64,000 nt of DNA, taken from Salvia splendens (lineage: Eukaryota > Streptophyta > Magnoliopsida > Lamiales > Lamiaceae). A program made the position numbers and the translations under genes. Shown here one piece after another: positions 21,296 to 31,872 of this stretch. The notes below the pieces were generated by a model, which searched no databases, had not been told where the DNA came from, and saw only the letters and a list, made by a program, of their open reading frames with translations. The DNA lies in assembly GCF_004379255.2 (NCBI RefSeq), contig NC_056048.1, forward strand, positions 14,159,197 to 14,223,196, read 5' to 3'. How positions within the stretch are numbered: position 1 is the stretch's first letter; each line of letters opens with the position of its first letter.

Positions 21296-22515
21296 ATAAT
21301 GATCAAGATGTGAAATGCAATGCATACGTTAAAGATGTACACCGTGTTTCATTTTTTGGCACACACTTCTTGTTTCTCCTAAGGGTTTAATAAGTTTATG
21401 GGATAGGGTTTAATAAGTGTATGGGATAGGGTTTAGTACGATGACAGTAATAATGAATTGTAATAAGCAGCGAATAATGCACCAAATGTAAACGAGTAAT
21501 GGATATAATGCAATACATACGAACAAGATGTATCGTGTTACGATGTTGACACATGTTTCTTGTTTCCCCCAAGGGTTTAATAAGATTAGGGGCAAGGCTA
21601 TAGTACGTACACATTAATTGCAAAATGTAAACCGATTAGAATAATGCACCAATTTGTTACCAATAATGGATATTAATGACTGTATAATGCAAACTATGTG
21701 AACTGCAATGCATATGAATAAGATGTACCGTGGTACGATGTTTGGCACACATTTCTTGTGTTCCCCCAAGGGTTTAATAAGACTAGGGGCTAGGGTATAG
21801 TACGTACACAATAATGATAATGTTTCCAAAAAGCACTTGTTTGTTCTTGTATGCATTCGCTGATATATTTGATATATTTGCAATAGTAGATGTGCAGTCT
21901 ATTGCAACCGTTCATCGACGATTTTCGGGTGTGCCTCGTTGGTGTTTGTTATTAATTGAACAATGGAAGAAGGTACATATCGTTTATGTTCCAACACTGT
22001 GTTCGTCGCTTGAAGTTCGTCGCCGGATTTGGTTTTTAAAACAGATGTACATAATTTACATATTGTGTAGTATAATGCGTAGTTTAGTTTCTGTAATGCA
22101 TTATTTGCGATATGTAATGAACATTTATCCTGGCCCGTTTAATTTAAGTTGTGTCGTGTTTCGATGTTTGGCACACGTTTCTTATTTTCCCTAAGGGTTT
22201 AACAAGCCTAGGGGCTAGGGTGTAGTATGTTCTAAGTCTAAAAAATGTTGTCCAAATACACGAGCTGCAGTAATTCTTCTTGGGTTGCACATGCATAGCG
22301 CGTAGGTATTTTTTAAAACAGATACATAATGTACATTTTTGTGTAGTATAATGCGTAGTTTAGTTTCTGTTATGCATAATTTGTGATATGTAATGAACAT
22401 TTATTCTGGCCTGTTTAATTTAAGTTGTGCCGTGTTTCGATGTTTGGCGCACGTTTCTTGTTTTCTCTAAGGGTTTAACAAGCCTAGGGGCTAGGGTGTA
22501 GTATGTACACATTAA
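21296..22515 (+). repeat. About 180-bp tandem repeats containing a CCCCTAAG/CTTAGGGG hairpin
   Basis: The phrase CACGTTTCTTGTTTCCCCTA, then AGGGTTTAATAAGCTTAGGG, then GCTAGGGTATAGTACGTACA recurs near 21,365, 21,550, 21,755, 22,170 and 22,455, and again in element I near 25,880, 26,060 and 26,265. CCCCTAAG and CTTAGGGG form an 8-bp stem around a short loop; several copies are degenerate. Between hairpins lie AATGCACCA and AATGCATACGAA words. Confidence 0.85.
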
Positions 22516-22599
22516 TAACAACGTTAACAAAGACCGCTTGTTTGAGTTATAAAACTAGTGTTTTGTTATAATCGCGGCTATGGACTATTTTTAATTGAT

Positions 22600-24320
22600 T
22601 TACATAATGTACATATTATAAATAATAATGGTTGTCTTAGGTTCATAATGCAATGTTGTAATCAAATAATGCACTTATCTGTCTACTGATGAATTTATAT
22701 CCACTTTTAATATAACATGCATCCAAGAATTCTGGCGCAACGTTTGAGTAAAATAATGCACTTATTTGATTAAATAATGCAGCTCATTGATAGGTCGTAT
22801 TACTTACAACATTTTAAATAATGATAATAAATAATGCAACGTTTTAGTCAAATAATGTACTTATCTGTCTACCGATGAATTTATATCCACTTTTAATATA
22901 CCATGCATCCCTGAACATAAATAATGTACACGTTTGTTTGACTGATGCCCACAATGGTAGTTAACTACTTTAATATACCAATTACCAAAAGTACTTAAGA
23001 AAAAATACAAAAACACACGCATGGTAATTAATATTAAACCAATTCACTCATATACACCATACTTCCTATAATGCATAATATATTGCAAATAATGACAATT
23101 TAATAACACATAATGCAGAGCTAAAAAAACGTAATGCACAATGTATATTGCTGAATAATGATAATTTCTCGAAGAATAATGAAAGGTTTAATTCAAATAA
23201 TGCACATTTCCATATCCCTTAGCTACATCCAATTTTGACAAACATTGTATCACAGAACATAAATATTGCAAAGTCACGGCTAATCTCTGAAGTGCAAAAG
23301 TACCAAAACTATCCATAAACTATTCCGACGGGGTCCGTCGACAGTACCGTCGATCACCCTTTCGTCCTTTAGTCTGTGTCTGCTCACCATCATCTCCAGA
23401 CGTACTAGAGCCTCCCACGGACAACCTATCCCTAAAATTTTTCTCCAGCGCAACGGGAATAACGTCGTCCACGATATCGTCTATGTATAATCTAAGCTGC
23501 TTCTCTGATATGGAACAAACAAAATAATACATCATAAAATTATCAATTAATCAGAATACATAATGCTATTAGCTTTTTAAGGATTAATGCATATATCATA
23601 TCAAATAATGCATAAATCATACGAAATTATGAATTAAAAATGACTCATAATGCATCGGACAAGGCAAGTAATGCACATTTGATACATACACTACCTGCTT
23701 CACAATGTAAGTACAGATACAAATTACCTTTGATCATGTTTAATTTACTTCACTTAATGTAAATATCATGGTACATAATGCAATGTCTAAACCCAAAAAT
23801 TCACATGTATTACATACAAAGGTTATTAACCCATATAAAGAATACCACTCGAAATGTACAATATACTCCAACAAATGCATAATTACAGATCCATACCGCA
23901 CTGCCCACACCAAATAATAAACATATTTAATCTTGACTGAGTTGCTTAACCAACACAGCCAGTACCCTTATTAATGCATAATATACTCAACATAATGCAT
24001 AAATCATTGTATATAATGCACAGTCTAAACTAAGTAATGCACATATATAATCTTTCTTGTGATTAGTCACTAAAACACACAATACCCTACATATTACATA
24101 ATTTACTGGACATGATGACAATTTAAATATATACATAATGCACTACGCAAACCAAATAATATATACATGTACTCTTGACTGAGTTGCATAAACAATACAC
24201 ACAATACCCCTAAAATGCATGATATACTGCAGATTATGACAAAAAACATGTTCATAATGCACTTCATAAACAAAATAATGCACATACAAATCAAAATAAT
24301 GCATATAAAATTCATTCAGG
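22600..24320. repeat. AATGCA word field (type 3)
   Basis: Words AATAATGCACA, ATAATGCATA and CATAATGCA occur about every 25-40 bases on one strand, with no fixed period. Most of the field lies within the single intron of the AT-hook gene and downstream of it. Confidence 0.8.
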
Positions 24321-24541
24321 AACCACTTTTTCGCACAACAACAACAAATCCTGGTACATTAATCAAAATTTTTTCCTATAATGCAACCAAGTGCATCTGC
24401 AATGCGGTTTTAATATGGCCTAATGCGCACTAAACAGACATGCAATTACCCTTCCACACACTCAACACATATGATTTTGAATTACACAAATATACCTGCA
24501 GCTTGTGAAGGTTGGGAGCGCGGACGACCTCGTTTAGGCAT
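23320..24541 (-). CDS. Transposon-borne 76-residue AT-hook protein, two exons
   Basis: Exon 1 (24,541-24,496) encodes MPKRGRPRSQPSQAA and ends at a GT donor in phase 1. Exon 2 (23,504-23,320) follows a CAG acceptor in the matching phase and encodes EKQLRLYIDDIVDDVIPVAL, then a Ser/Gly-rich and basic tail ending RRYCRRTPSE and a stop. KRGRPR is a canonical AT-hook, which binds the minor groove of AT-rich DNA. The splice is inferred from matching phase and consensus sites; total coding length is 231 bases. Upstream leader sequence (24,560-24,840) carries another possible donor. It may be a whole small gene or the two surviving ends of a longer one. A DNA-binding role on the element's own AT-rich words is a guess. 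Confidence 0.5.
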
Positions 24542-25195
24542 TTTAAATATGTCAAAACAAACAGATATAAGATAGCAGAATCCACGATTTTAAACCGAAT
24601 ACTCTACGGATACAGATAACACATGGATTTTTCAAGTTATTATTATGAATTTCAAAATACGCGACATAGTGGAAGTTCCAATTTTTACTTTTCGTATCTA
24701 CAAAATCTTGAATACGATAGAAAGCCCTTTCCGAACATACCTGGGCGATTTGATGGATACAAAAGGGGAGTTCGTGGCGGTTTGGCTTCGCCTTTAGCAC
24801 CGGTGGAGGTGGGAGACGAGATCTTGGACGATTGATGTCAAGATTTTTGTGGTCTCACTATGAGAGCAAAACGGCGGCCTACACTAGGGTTTCGATAAGG
24901 TAGCGAGTGGAGGGAGTGGAGAGAGTGGAGAGGAAATACAGAGTATTGAATGTGTAAGAATGAACCGTCTCCTGATTTGAAATCTCCAAATCTCCCAAAT
25001 TTCAGAACTACCAAAATTATGGTGGTTCATTTTTCGGTCTTTGTCCATAATACCCTCATAATGCATTAAGATAACCACTATAATGCAACGCGGAGATTAA
25101 AATGAGGCGTCAATCTGGACCGTTTATTAAGATAATCTAACGACTCATATTAAGAAGAAGAAAGGATCTTATGGATGAATAGGAGAATAATGCCC

Positions 25196-25198
<3 letters not shown>

Positions 25199-25226
<28 letters not shown>
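25199..25226. repeat. (TA)n joint between elements F and J
   Basis: A pure TA tract of about 28 bases separates the end of element F from the start of element J. Confidence 0.95.
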
Positions 25227-25230
<4 letters not shown>

Positions 25231-25548
25231 CATGATAATCTACAAACTCTCTATAATACAAACTATACAAACTTTAATCCTACTCACTTAATACAATTAA
25301 TCAACGGTTAATATATGATATTTTTCTAATGTCAACATTTCCTACATTGACATATGAATCTCATTGACATTGACATTCCCCCAGTGACAGAATTTGTATT
25401 AGGCGTTGACATTGACATTCCCCCCAGTGACAGAATTTGTATTAGGCGTTGACATTGACATATGAATCTCATTGCTAACCGTTGATTACTTACAAGGAGT
25501 GTAGGATTAAAGTTTGTAGTTTGTATTATAGATAAGGGTTGTATTTGA

Positions 25549-25552
<4 letters not shown>
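25227..25552 (+). mobile_element. 326-bp (TA)n-flanked MITE with TGACAT words (element J)
   Basis: The ends are good inverted repeats: the left has TATAATACAAACTA and ACAAACTTTAATCCTAC, and the right in reverse has the same two blocks, ending TGAGATCAAATACAACCC. The interior repeats TTGACATTGACATTCCCC and CAGAATTTGTATTAGGCG. It is flanked by TA tracts on both sides. Confidence 0.85.

Positions 25553-25595
<43 letters not shown>
25553..25595. repeat. (TA)n joint between elements J and I
   Basis: About 42 bases of TA, the longest tract in the window. Confidence 0.95.
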
Positions 25596-25598
<3 letters not shown>

Positions 25599-26404
25599 AT
25601 GTATTCATTTCCTTTTCCTATATTTACTCCTTTTTCCTTCTTAATATCAGTCATTAGATTAGATAAATGGACGGTCAAGATCAACATTGGGTAATTAATC
25701 CCGTGTTGCATTATTTGTCCTATTTTGTGCATTATGAGGGTACAATAGTAATGTAATAATGGCTGGAAACCACTACGAATAATGCACCACATGGTCACGA
25801 GTAATGCATATAATTGCCTATATAATGCACAATATGTGAACTGCAATGCATACGAACAAGATGTGCTGTGTTATGATGTTTGACACACGTTTCTTGTTTC
25901 CCCTAAGGGTTTAATAAGCTTAGGGGCTAGGGTATAGTACGTATACATGTATGTAATCTTCACATGGTAACGAGTAATGGATATAATTGACTATATAATG
26001 CACAATTTGTGAACTGCAATGCATACGAACAAAATGTGCTGTGTTATGATGTTTGACACACGTTTCTTGTTTCCCCTAAGGCTTTAATAAGCTTAGGGGC
26101 TAGGGTATAGTACGTACGCATTAATAACAAATTATAAAACGATACGAATAATTCACCAAATTGTCACGAGTAATGGATGTTATTAACTATATAATTCACA
26201 ATATGTGAACTGCAATGCATACGAATAAGATGTACCATGTTATGATGTTTGACACACGTTTCTTGTTTCCCCTAAGGGTTTAATAAGCTTAGGGGCTAGG
26301 GTATAGTACGTAGACATTACTAACAAATTGTTGTTATTGGAATATACGTATGTGCATTATTTGGTTTAGGTAGTGCATTATGTAGCTGTTAATTGTCAAT
26401 TTTT
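25596..26404 (+). mobile_element. Left part of an F-family element (element I), right end lost
   Basis: It starts GGGATGTATTCATTTCCTTT like element F and contains three units of the 180-base hairpin repeat. A Stowaway MITE begins at about 26,406, and no F-type right end was found after it, so the element is truncated or interrupted. Confidence 0.65.
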
Positions 26405-26405
26405 T

Positions 26406-26740
26406 CCATTTCGGCCCGTCCCACAATAATTGTCATACTTCATTTTTACCATAAATGGTAAGTAGGTCACACATTCCACTAACTCATTTCACTCACATTT
26501 TATTATTAAACCAATATAAAAAAGTGGTCTCACATTCCACTAACTTTTCCACCCAACTTTTCTTTACATTTATTAAAACCCGTGTCCACAATAAGAGTCA
26601 CAATTATTGTGGGACGGAGGGAGTAACAAAATGAGAGTGGAATGAGTTAGCGGAATGTAGTTAATACTTACCATTTATGGTAAAAAGTGAAAGTGGGCAA
26701 TTAATGGAGGATGGATGGAGTATTAAACTTAGTTGAATTC
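26406..26740 (+). mobile_element. Stowaway-type MITE followed by half of a second copy
   Basis: CGTCCCACAATAATTGTC at the left pairs with ACAATTATTGTGGGACGG before GAGGGAGTA at 26,623. From 26,627 to 26,722 a second right half runs (ACTTACCATTTATGGTAAAA ... GGATGGATGGAGTA), resembling the reverse of the first element's left half. This is one complete element plus a relic of a relative. Confidence 0.75.
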
Positions 26741-27180
26741 ATAAATTAAAATACGGGGAGAGCAAATGAATGCTGATTTATTCTTTTTATTTTACTTCAT
26801 TCCCCCATGAAAAATAGTCTCATTTACCATTTGTCTAAAAAAAACAATCACATTTCTTAAGATTGAAAGTTTCTCTCTCATACATTTCTCACTTTTTGCT
26901 CCCCTCTCTCTTACTTTACCTACCTTTTCTCCCTATCTCTCTTACCTTTTCCACTTTTTTCACCTCTTCTCTCTTAGTTTATCAATTTCTCATTAAAACT
27001 CGTGCTGTCAATAAATGAGAATATTTTTTTTTGGACGAGAGTTTAATATTTTATGAAATCAAATATAATGTTTTTTTAAATAAAATAAAAAAATTTAAAC
27101 AAAAACATATAATATGATAGTTAGAATCAGTCTGTTAAAAGTATTTAATTTATGAATTAGTTTTGACAAAGTATTTAATT
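26741..27180. other. Degenerate MITE and AT-rich spacer
   Basis: Between about 26,805 and 27,045, CATTCCCCCATGAAAAATAG and a weak inverted partner flank CT-rich sequence typical of old Stowaway copies. The rest is AT-rich with no feature I can support. Confidence 0.4.
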
Positions 27181-27590
27181 AAGTGATGTTTCTGTGATAT
27201 ATGCGTATAGTGATTTATTTTGTTCACATCAGTGAAGTAAAAACATGCTTAGAGTGATGTGTTCCACGGTTAAGTGATGTTTCTGTGATATTTTCTTATA
27301 GTGATCTATTTTGTTCATGTCAGTGAAGTAAAAACATGCTTAGAGTGATGTTTTCCACGGTTAGAGTGATGTTTCTGTTATATATGCGTATAGTGATCTA
27401 TTTTGTTCACATCAATGAAGTAAAAACATGCTTAGAGTGATGTTTTCCACGGTTAGAGTGATGCTTCTGTGATATTTTCTTATAGTGATCTATTTTGTTC
27501 ATATCAGTGAAGTAAAAACATGCTTAGAGTGATGTTTCTGTGATATTTTCGTATAGTGATCTATTTTGTTCACATCAGTGGGATTCATCA
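27180..27590 (+). repeat. Relic array of type 2 words, about 92-bp units
   Basis: Units contain GTGATGTTTCTGTGATATTT, TATAGTGATCTATTTTGTTC, CAGTGAAGTAAAAACATGCT and AGAGTGATGTTTTCCACGG. In reverse they match the 92-base units of element B (17,565-18,510). No (TA)n joint or inverted end was found here, so it is an orphaned piece. Confidence 0.8.
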
Positions 27591-28714
27591 TTGGGAATGA
27601 GCCTCCCGCAACGGTGGTTGGCTCTATTACGGCGGTTGTGGCCCTCTACTTCCCTTCTCTCCCTCTTCTTCTTGATGGACCCCACCTCCTTGAGCATTAG
27701 ATTGCTCGTCCCCTCTTGATAATTCTCAATAGCAATGTTTCTTTTCCTAAATTCCTCAGGAATAGAAGTCACTTCGATCTCACGGCGGTGGGCTTGTTAT
27801 TTATGGTCATGTTAGTTATGGTCCTTTTCCTCTGTAATTTATTCCATTAAAGTCTCCAACGATTAACTTTTTGTGTATACCAAGTAATTTCATATTTTAT
27901 GGTCATGTTTGTTTGGAGAGATTTTAATCTAAAAATGTAACTTGATTCTTGAAGTATAAATCGTGTCTAGAAACGTAATTTGTGTTGAGAGTTTTACAAA
28001 ACATGAACAAATCGGATATACTGAAAGGCGTGAGAACACTTTCAGATCAAATCAATTTGGTGGTTCAATCAATATTTGATCGGATACAATTCAGGTTTAT
28101 CGAAAAATTCGTATGTTGATTCTGATCACTACTTAGAACCGAGAATTGATCAAATATAGGAGGTTGAAGCGAAACATTGCGTCATTTCACGAAGAGTTGT
28201 GTCTCTTCGTTTTGGGTAACCGAATTTAACCGATTTTCAAAGGGTTTCTAAAATTGCAAAATAGTCCTTCAATTATTGGAAATTACATTTCCGGATGAAG
28301 ATTTTTTGTACAACAACTTTAATGGAAATAAAAAAATTTCCAAGCTGACCCCAGCCAGGGGCTCTGCCCCCGAACCCCCGTCTAGTCATAACGAATTCAA
28401 ATAAGTGTACACTCCGCACTTCCAACTTATTTGATGTCTCATTATGAGCACTTTGATCAATCAAGTTAATCCAATTACACTAAAATATCCAACAATTTAC
28501 CTATCAAATGAGTACATTATATATTTGAAAAATTACATAACGTAATTTGCCTATCAAATGAGTACATTATATATTTGAAAAATTACATATGATAGGTTAG
28601 GTCTGCAGAAGCATTAGAGAGATTCAAATCTACAACTTTTTGCCTCAAGAATGCCCACTCTACAACTACCATGCATATGTAAAGATGCATTCGACCAATT
28701 CAATACATACCTAA
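27591..28714. other. Unassigned repeat-like sequence
   Basis: A 65-residue minus frame (27,575-27,772) is rich in Arg and Lys; I do not recognise it. Near 28,345 AGGGGCTCTGCCCCCGAACC resembles a GC-rich block often seen in plant LTRs, so 27,900-28,480 may be an LTR remnant. At 28,497-28,589 a phrase of about 53 bases (CCTATCAAATGAGTACATTA...) is present twice in tandem. Confidence 0.4.
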
Positions 28715-28715
28715 T

Positions 28716-28928
28716 ACTTCATTCGTCCCAACTAAGTTGAGTTATAACTTTTGGGAACGAATATTAAGAAATTATGTTAAAAAGTGGGAGAGATAATGAG
28801 AGTAATGTATTTGATGAAATAAAGTAAGAGTAATTGGATGTTTTGTTTTTGTCAAAAAAGTAAATGACTCAACTTCATTGAGACATCCCAAAAATGATTA
28901 TGACTCAACTTAGTTGGGGCGGAGGGAG
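28716..28928 (+). mobile_element. Stowaway MITE, 213 bp
   Basis: Ends CTTCATTCGTCCCAACTAAG and, in reverse, CTCCCTCCGCCCCAACTAAG are inverted repeats continuing into TTGAGT. The flanks are TA on each side. It is non-coding. Confidence 0.9.
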
Positions 28929-28930
28929 TA

Positions 28931-29640
28931 TGATAAAGGATCCAATCGTTATCGAGCTGGTTGCCGATGAGCAACTAGTGCAGGGGAGGTGGACGACCCA
29001 CAAGGGACGGTGGTTTGTAGGGTTTTGAAACAAAGAAGTGCTTGAAATCATTTTGGAATCACGAGTCTGGAATTTTAAAGATTGTGAGCTTAAAAGAAAG
29101 ATATTAAAATAGTTTCAAGAAGAAAATTGAGAATACTTTGAAGTTGGAACACAAATTACTTTTAAACTTGAAATTAAGTTGACTCCTACGTATATAGCAT
29201 AACACTCGGAAAGAAATAAAAGACTCGGTAAAACTTTATCTGACCTGATCTAGAATAACTAAATTCAAAACATAATAATCTAGGTCAAAGTGGAAAACAA
29301 CAAATGCCACAAGCCCACAAGCTACGACGACTTAGACAAACAAACTAAATAAATTGAAGCGCCTACTATAATGAACTAACCCTTAACTAGTTTATGTAAG
29401 CAACAAAAGAAAACAAATATCAACATGGAACTAACCTAATTATAAAGCTTAATCTGAAAATGAACTAACCTTAACTCCAAAAATTGAAGGCACAAGACTA
29501 ACTAGCTGTCAAGTGTTAATAAAGAAATTAAACTCGAATATTTGAGAAAATAAAACTTGCATTAAATTAACAATCTCAATTCAACTACTTATTTGGTTGG
29601 ACGAGGAAACTAAACACTAACAACAATTGTAAGCTACTAA
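28931..29640. other. AT-rich intergenic sequence
   Basis: I see no gene, array or clear transposon end here. Confidence 0.4.
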
Positions 29641-30366
29641 TATACTTACATTTTGCATGGTTTTAGAGAGGTACTCTTGCATGATTTTGATCGTATTTTG
29701 TCTATTATTTGGCGTAATTATGACTACTTTTCTATTATATTGGTATTTGACCATTTTGTGAAGAATGTGTAAAAAAAAGTTTCAAAATAGGTATTAAAAG
29801 GTGAAAGGGAGGCTCCAGGGTCGAAATTGAAGTAAACGTTATACACAGTCAGTGAGTCGTCGGGTTCTCACCATAAGCGAATCCAATTATCAGCTTGAAT
29901 TGTCTAGGAAAATGCAAAACAAAGTTGGCGAGTCTCTGACTTCGTATGAAAGACCAACCCGAAAATTCTCCGGAAATAAAGGGAAATGTCAAACAAGACC
30001 GGTGAGTTGCCAACTCTGCCCGTTTTAGGAACCCGGCGACTTGCCGGGAATGACCGCCTCTGCGCACTAAAATTCATCCCTAAGTATAAAAAGGCCCTGG
30101 CACGCTTCCCCACACTCATTTGGAAGCCTACACACCCCAAAATGAACTTTTTCACCTTGGAAAGAAATGAAGAACGAACACGCAACGAGTATTCATCGCA
30201 AGATTGAAGACGAAGCTTCCACTCCGATTATCCTACTTCTAGGATTTCTTATTTTAGTCTATTTATTTCTAAACAATGTCTTTGAATATGTCTCTGGATT
30301 TTGTTACGAACGTGATTAGCTGATTTCCTTTTGTGGAATTATTGGTGAAGATGCTCTAATTTCATA

Positions 30367-30875
30367 CTCCATCCGTCCACCAATAAAAGGCCAAGTTTGG
30401 TCAGACAAGAATTCTAAGAAATTTGGTAGAATGTGGGTGGAAAAGGTTTAGTGGAAAGTGAGTCCTACTCTTATATATTACTCCCTCCGTCCCACTTTAG
30501 GAGTCCCGGTTTATTATTTTTGGGTGTCCCACTTTAGGAGTCTCAGTTGAAAATTTCCATAAATGGTATTAGGCCCCACATTCCACTAACTTTTTTCCAC
30601 TCACATTTTATTATAAAACTAATACTATAAAAAAGTAGGACCTACATTCCATTATCTTTTTTCACCAATTTTTCTTTACATTTCTTAAAACTCGTGCCGA
30701 ACTCAAATGGGATTCCTAAAGTGGGACGGAGGGAGTAGTTTTTTAGTGAAATGAAAGTGAAATAAAGTTAGTGAACGTGGAGTGGATTACCAAAAGTAGT
30801 AAAAAAATAAATGAGACATTTGTTAGTGGGCAGATGAAAATGGCAAAATTGGACTATTATTGGTGGATGAAGGAA
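30367..30875 (+). mobile_element. Stowaway-like MITE split by a second Stowaway
   Basis: Outer ends: CTCCATCCGTCCACCAATAA at 30,367 and, in reverse at about 30,873, CCTTCATCCACCAATAATAG. The element at 30,481-30,735 lies inside it, so two insertion events are ordered. Confidence 0.8.
30481..30735 (+). mobile_element. Stowaway MITE, 255 bp, nested
   Basis: Ends CTCCCTCCGTCCCACTTTAG and its exact inverse, with TA on each side (30,479-30,480 and 30,736-30,737). It is non-coding and lies inside the older MITE. Confidence 0.95.
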
Positions 30876-31229
30876 ATAATTTTCATGCAGTGAATTCTTT
30901 CACCCTAAACCCTGAATTCTTCATTGCTTTGCTCTTGCAGTTGTTTGATTTATCCTTGTGCCTTCTATATTCAATTGATTAACTACCTCTTGAGTGTATT
31001 AGGATTAATTAAATTAGTCAAGAGATGAAATAATTAATTTGAACTATGAATAATTCTTTCTTTATTTAATAACACTATGGATAGTTGAGTTTTTATGTGA
31101 CCTCTTTGGTTTTAATGTTTTTTGGGAATTAGATGTTAGGCCTTTAAAGAACAAGACTTTATCCTAACTTCTAATCTATGGATTTTGCACCTCGGGGTGA
31201 GTTTTAATCTAATTTAGTGGCCGTTCTAA

Positions 31230-31833
31230 GAGCATCTCCAAGCGCGGCGTCGTCACCGGCACGCCGATTTTTCGCGGACGCCGGTGCTGACGCCGAACCA
31301 TTGCGAGCGGCGTTGGCGAAATCGGCGTGCTCACGCCGATCCTCACGGCGCCATTATAGGCCCCGGATCGGCGTCAGATTTTTAATTTTTTTTTTAATTT
31401 TTCGAAACACTCTATATACGCGCTTTGGACATCATTTTCGGGGCTGGGCGACGATGGAGGCGAGGACGGCGGCGAGGAGTGATTTTTTATGTAATTTTTT
31501 TATTGTACTTTTTAATTTTTGTACTTTTTTTACATTAATGTACTTTTTTTTAAATTATTGTACTTTTTTAAATTTTAATAGTATTATTCAATTTTCCTGT
31601 ATTTGTCTCGTAAATTCAATTTCGTATGTTGCTACGATTGTAAATTAAATTATATAATTGTTATTAGTGATGTGGATAGGATATGGGAGGGCTATTGCAT
31701 GTCCAGTTGCTTGTCCAGTTGCTTGTCCAGTTGCATGTCCAGATGATGTGGCAGGAGGATTTTAGTGCTGATGATGTGGCAGTGGCAAGGCTATGGGAGG
31801 GCTATTGCATGTCCAGAACCACTGGAGATGCTC
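31230..31833 (+). mobile_element. PIF/Harbinger-type MITE, 604 bp
   Basis: It starts GAGCATCTCCA and ends TGGAGATGCTC, a perfect 11-bp inverted repeat, with a 3-bp duplication TAA at 31,227-31,229 and 31,834-31,836. That is the target type of PIF/Harbinger. The GC-rich left half contrasts with an AT-rich middle. Near 31,700, CAGTTGCTTGTC repeats three times, and GGGAGGGCTATTGCATGTCC occurs twice. Confidence 0.85.
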
Positions 31834-31872
31834 TAACAACTCTAGTGATACGAAAAGACAAGGGGAATTTAA

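Larger units (their letters stand above)
20554..25198 (-). mobile_element. 4.6-kb (TA)n-flanked transposon with AATGCA words and a small AT-hook gene (element F)
   Basis: The left end GGATGTATTCATTTCCTTTT and the right end in reverse (GGGGGGCATTATTCTCC) share CCTTCTTAAT and TTAGAT-like blocks, giving weak inverted ends. The same left end starts element I at 25,596. Contents: 180-base hairpin-bearing repeats (21,300-22,510), fields of TAATGCA words (22,600-24,320), a two-exon minus-strand gene (23,320-24,541) and a leader (24,560-24,900). No transposase is seen. The frames at 20,691-21,149 have no support. Confidence 0.6.
29640..31226 (+). mobile_element. Possible Ty3/gypsy LTR remnant, interrupted by MITEs
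   Basis: A GC-richer stretch (29,820-30,240) has a TATA-like box (AAGTATAAAAAGGCCC near 30,082), transcript-leader-like sequence after it, and downstream sequence (30,876-31,190) with the T-rich style of plant LTR R-U5 regions. No LTR borders or partner were found, so this is tentative. The ORFs at 29,849-30,207 have no recognisable protein. Confidence 0.3.

Noticed and set aside
1..26404. Helitron origin for the (TA)n-flanked elements
   Set aside because: Helitrons lack inverted ends and finish in CTRR after a hairpin. These elements share inverted terminal cores at both ends, and no CTRR hairpin was found.
28345..28385. Organelle DNA insertion, because of the GC-rich block AGGGGCTCTGCCCCCGAACC
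   Set aside because: The block is short and its surroundings are ordinary AT-rich repeat sequence; such blocks are also common in plant LTRs.
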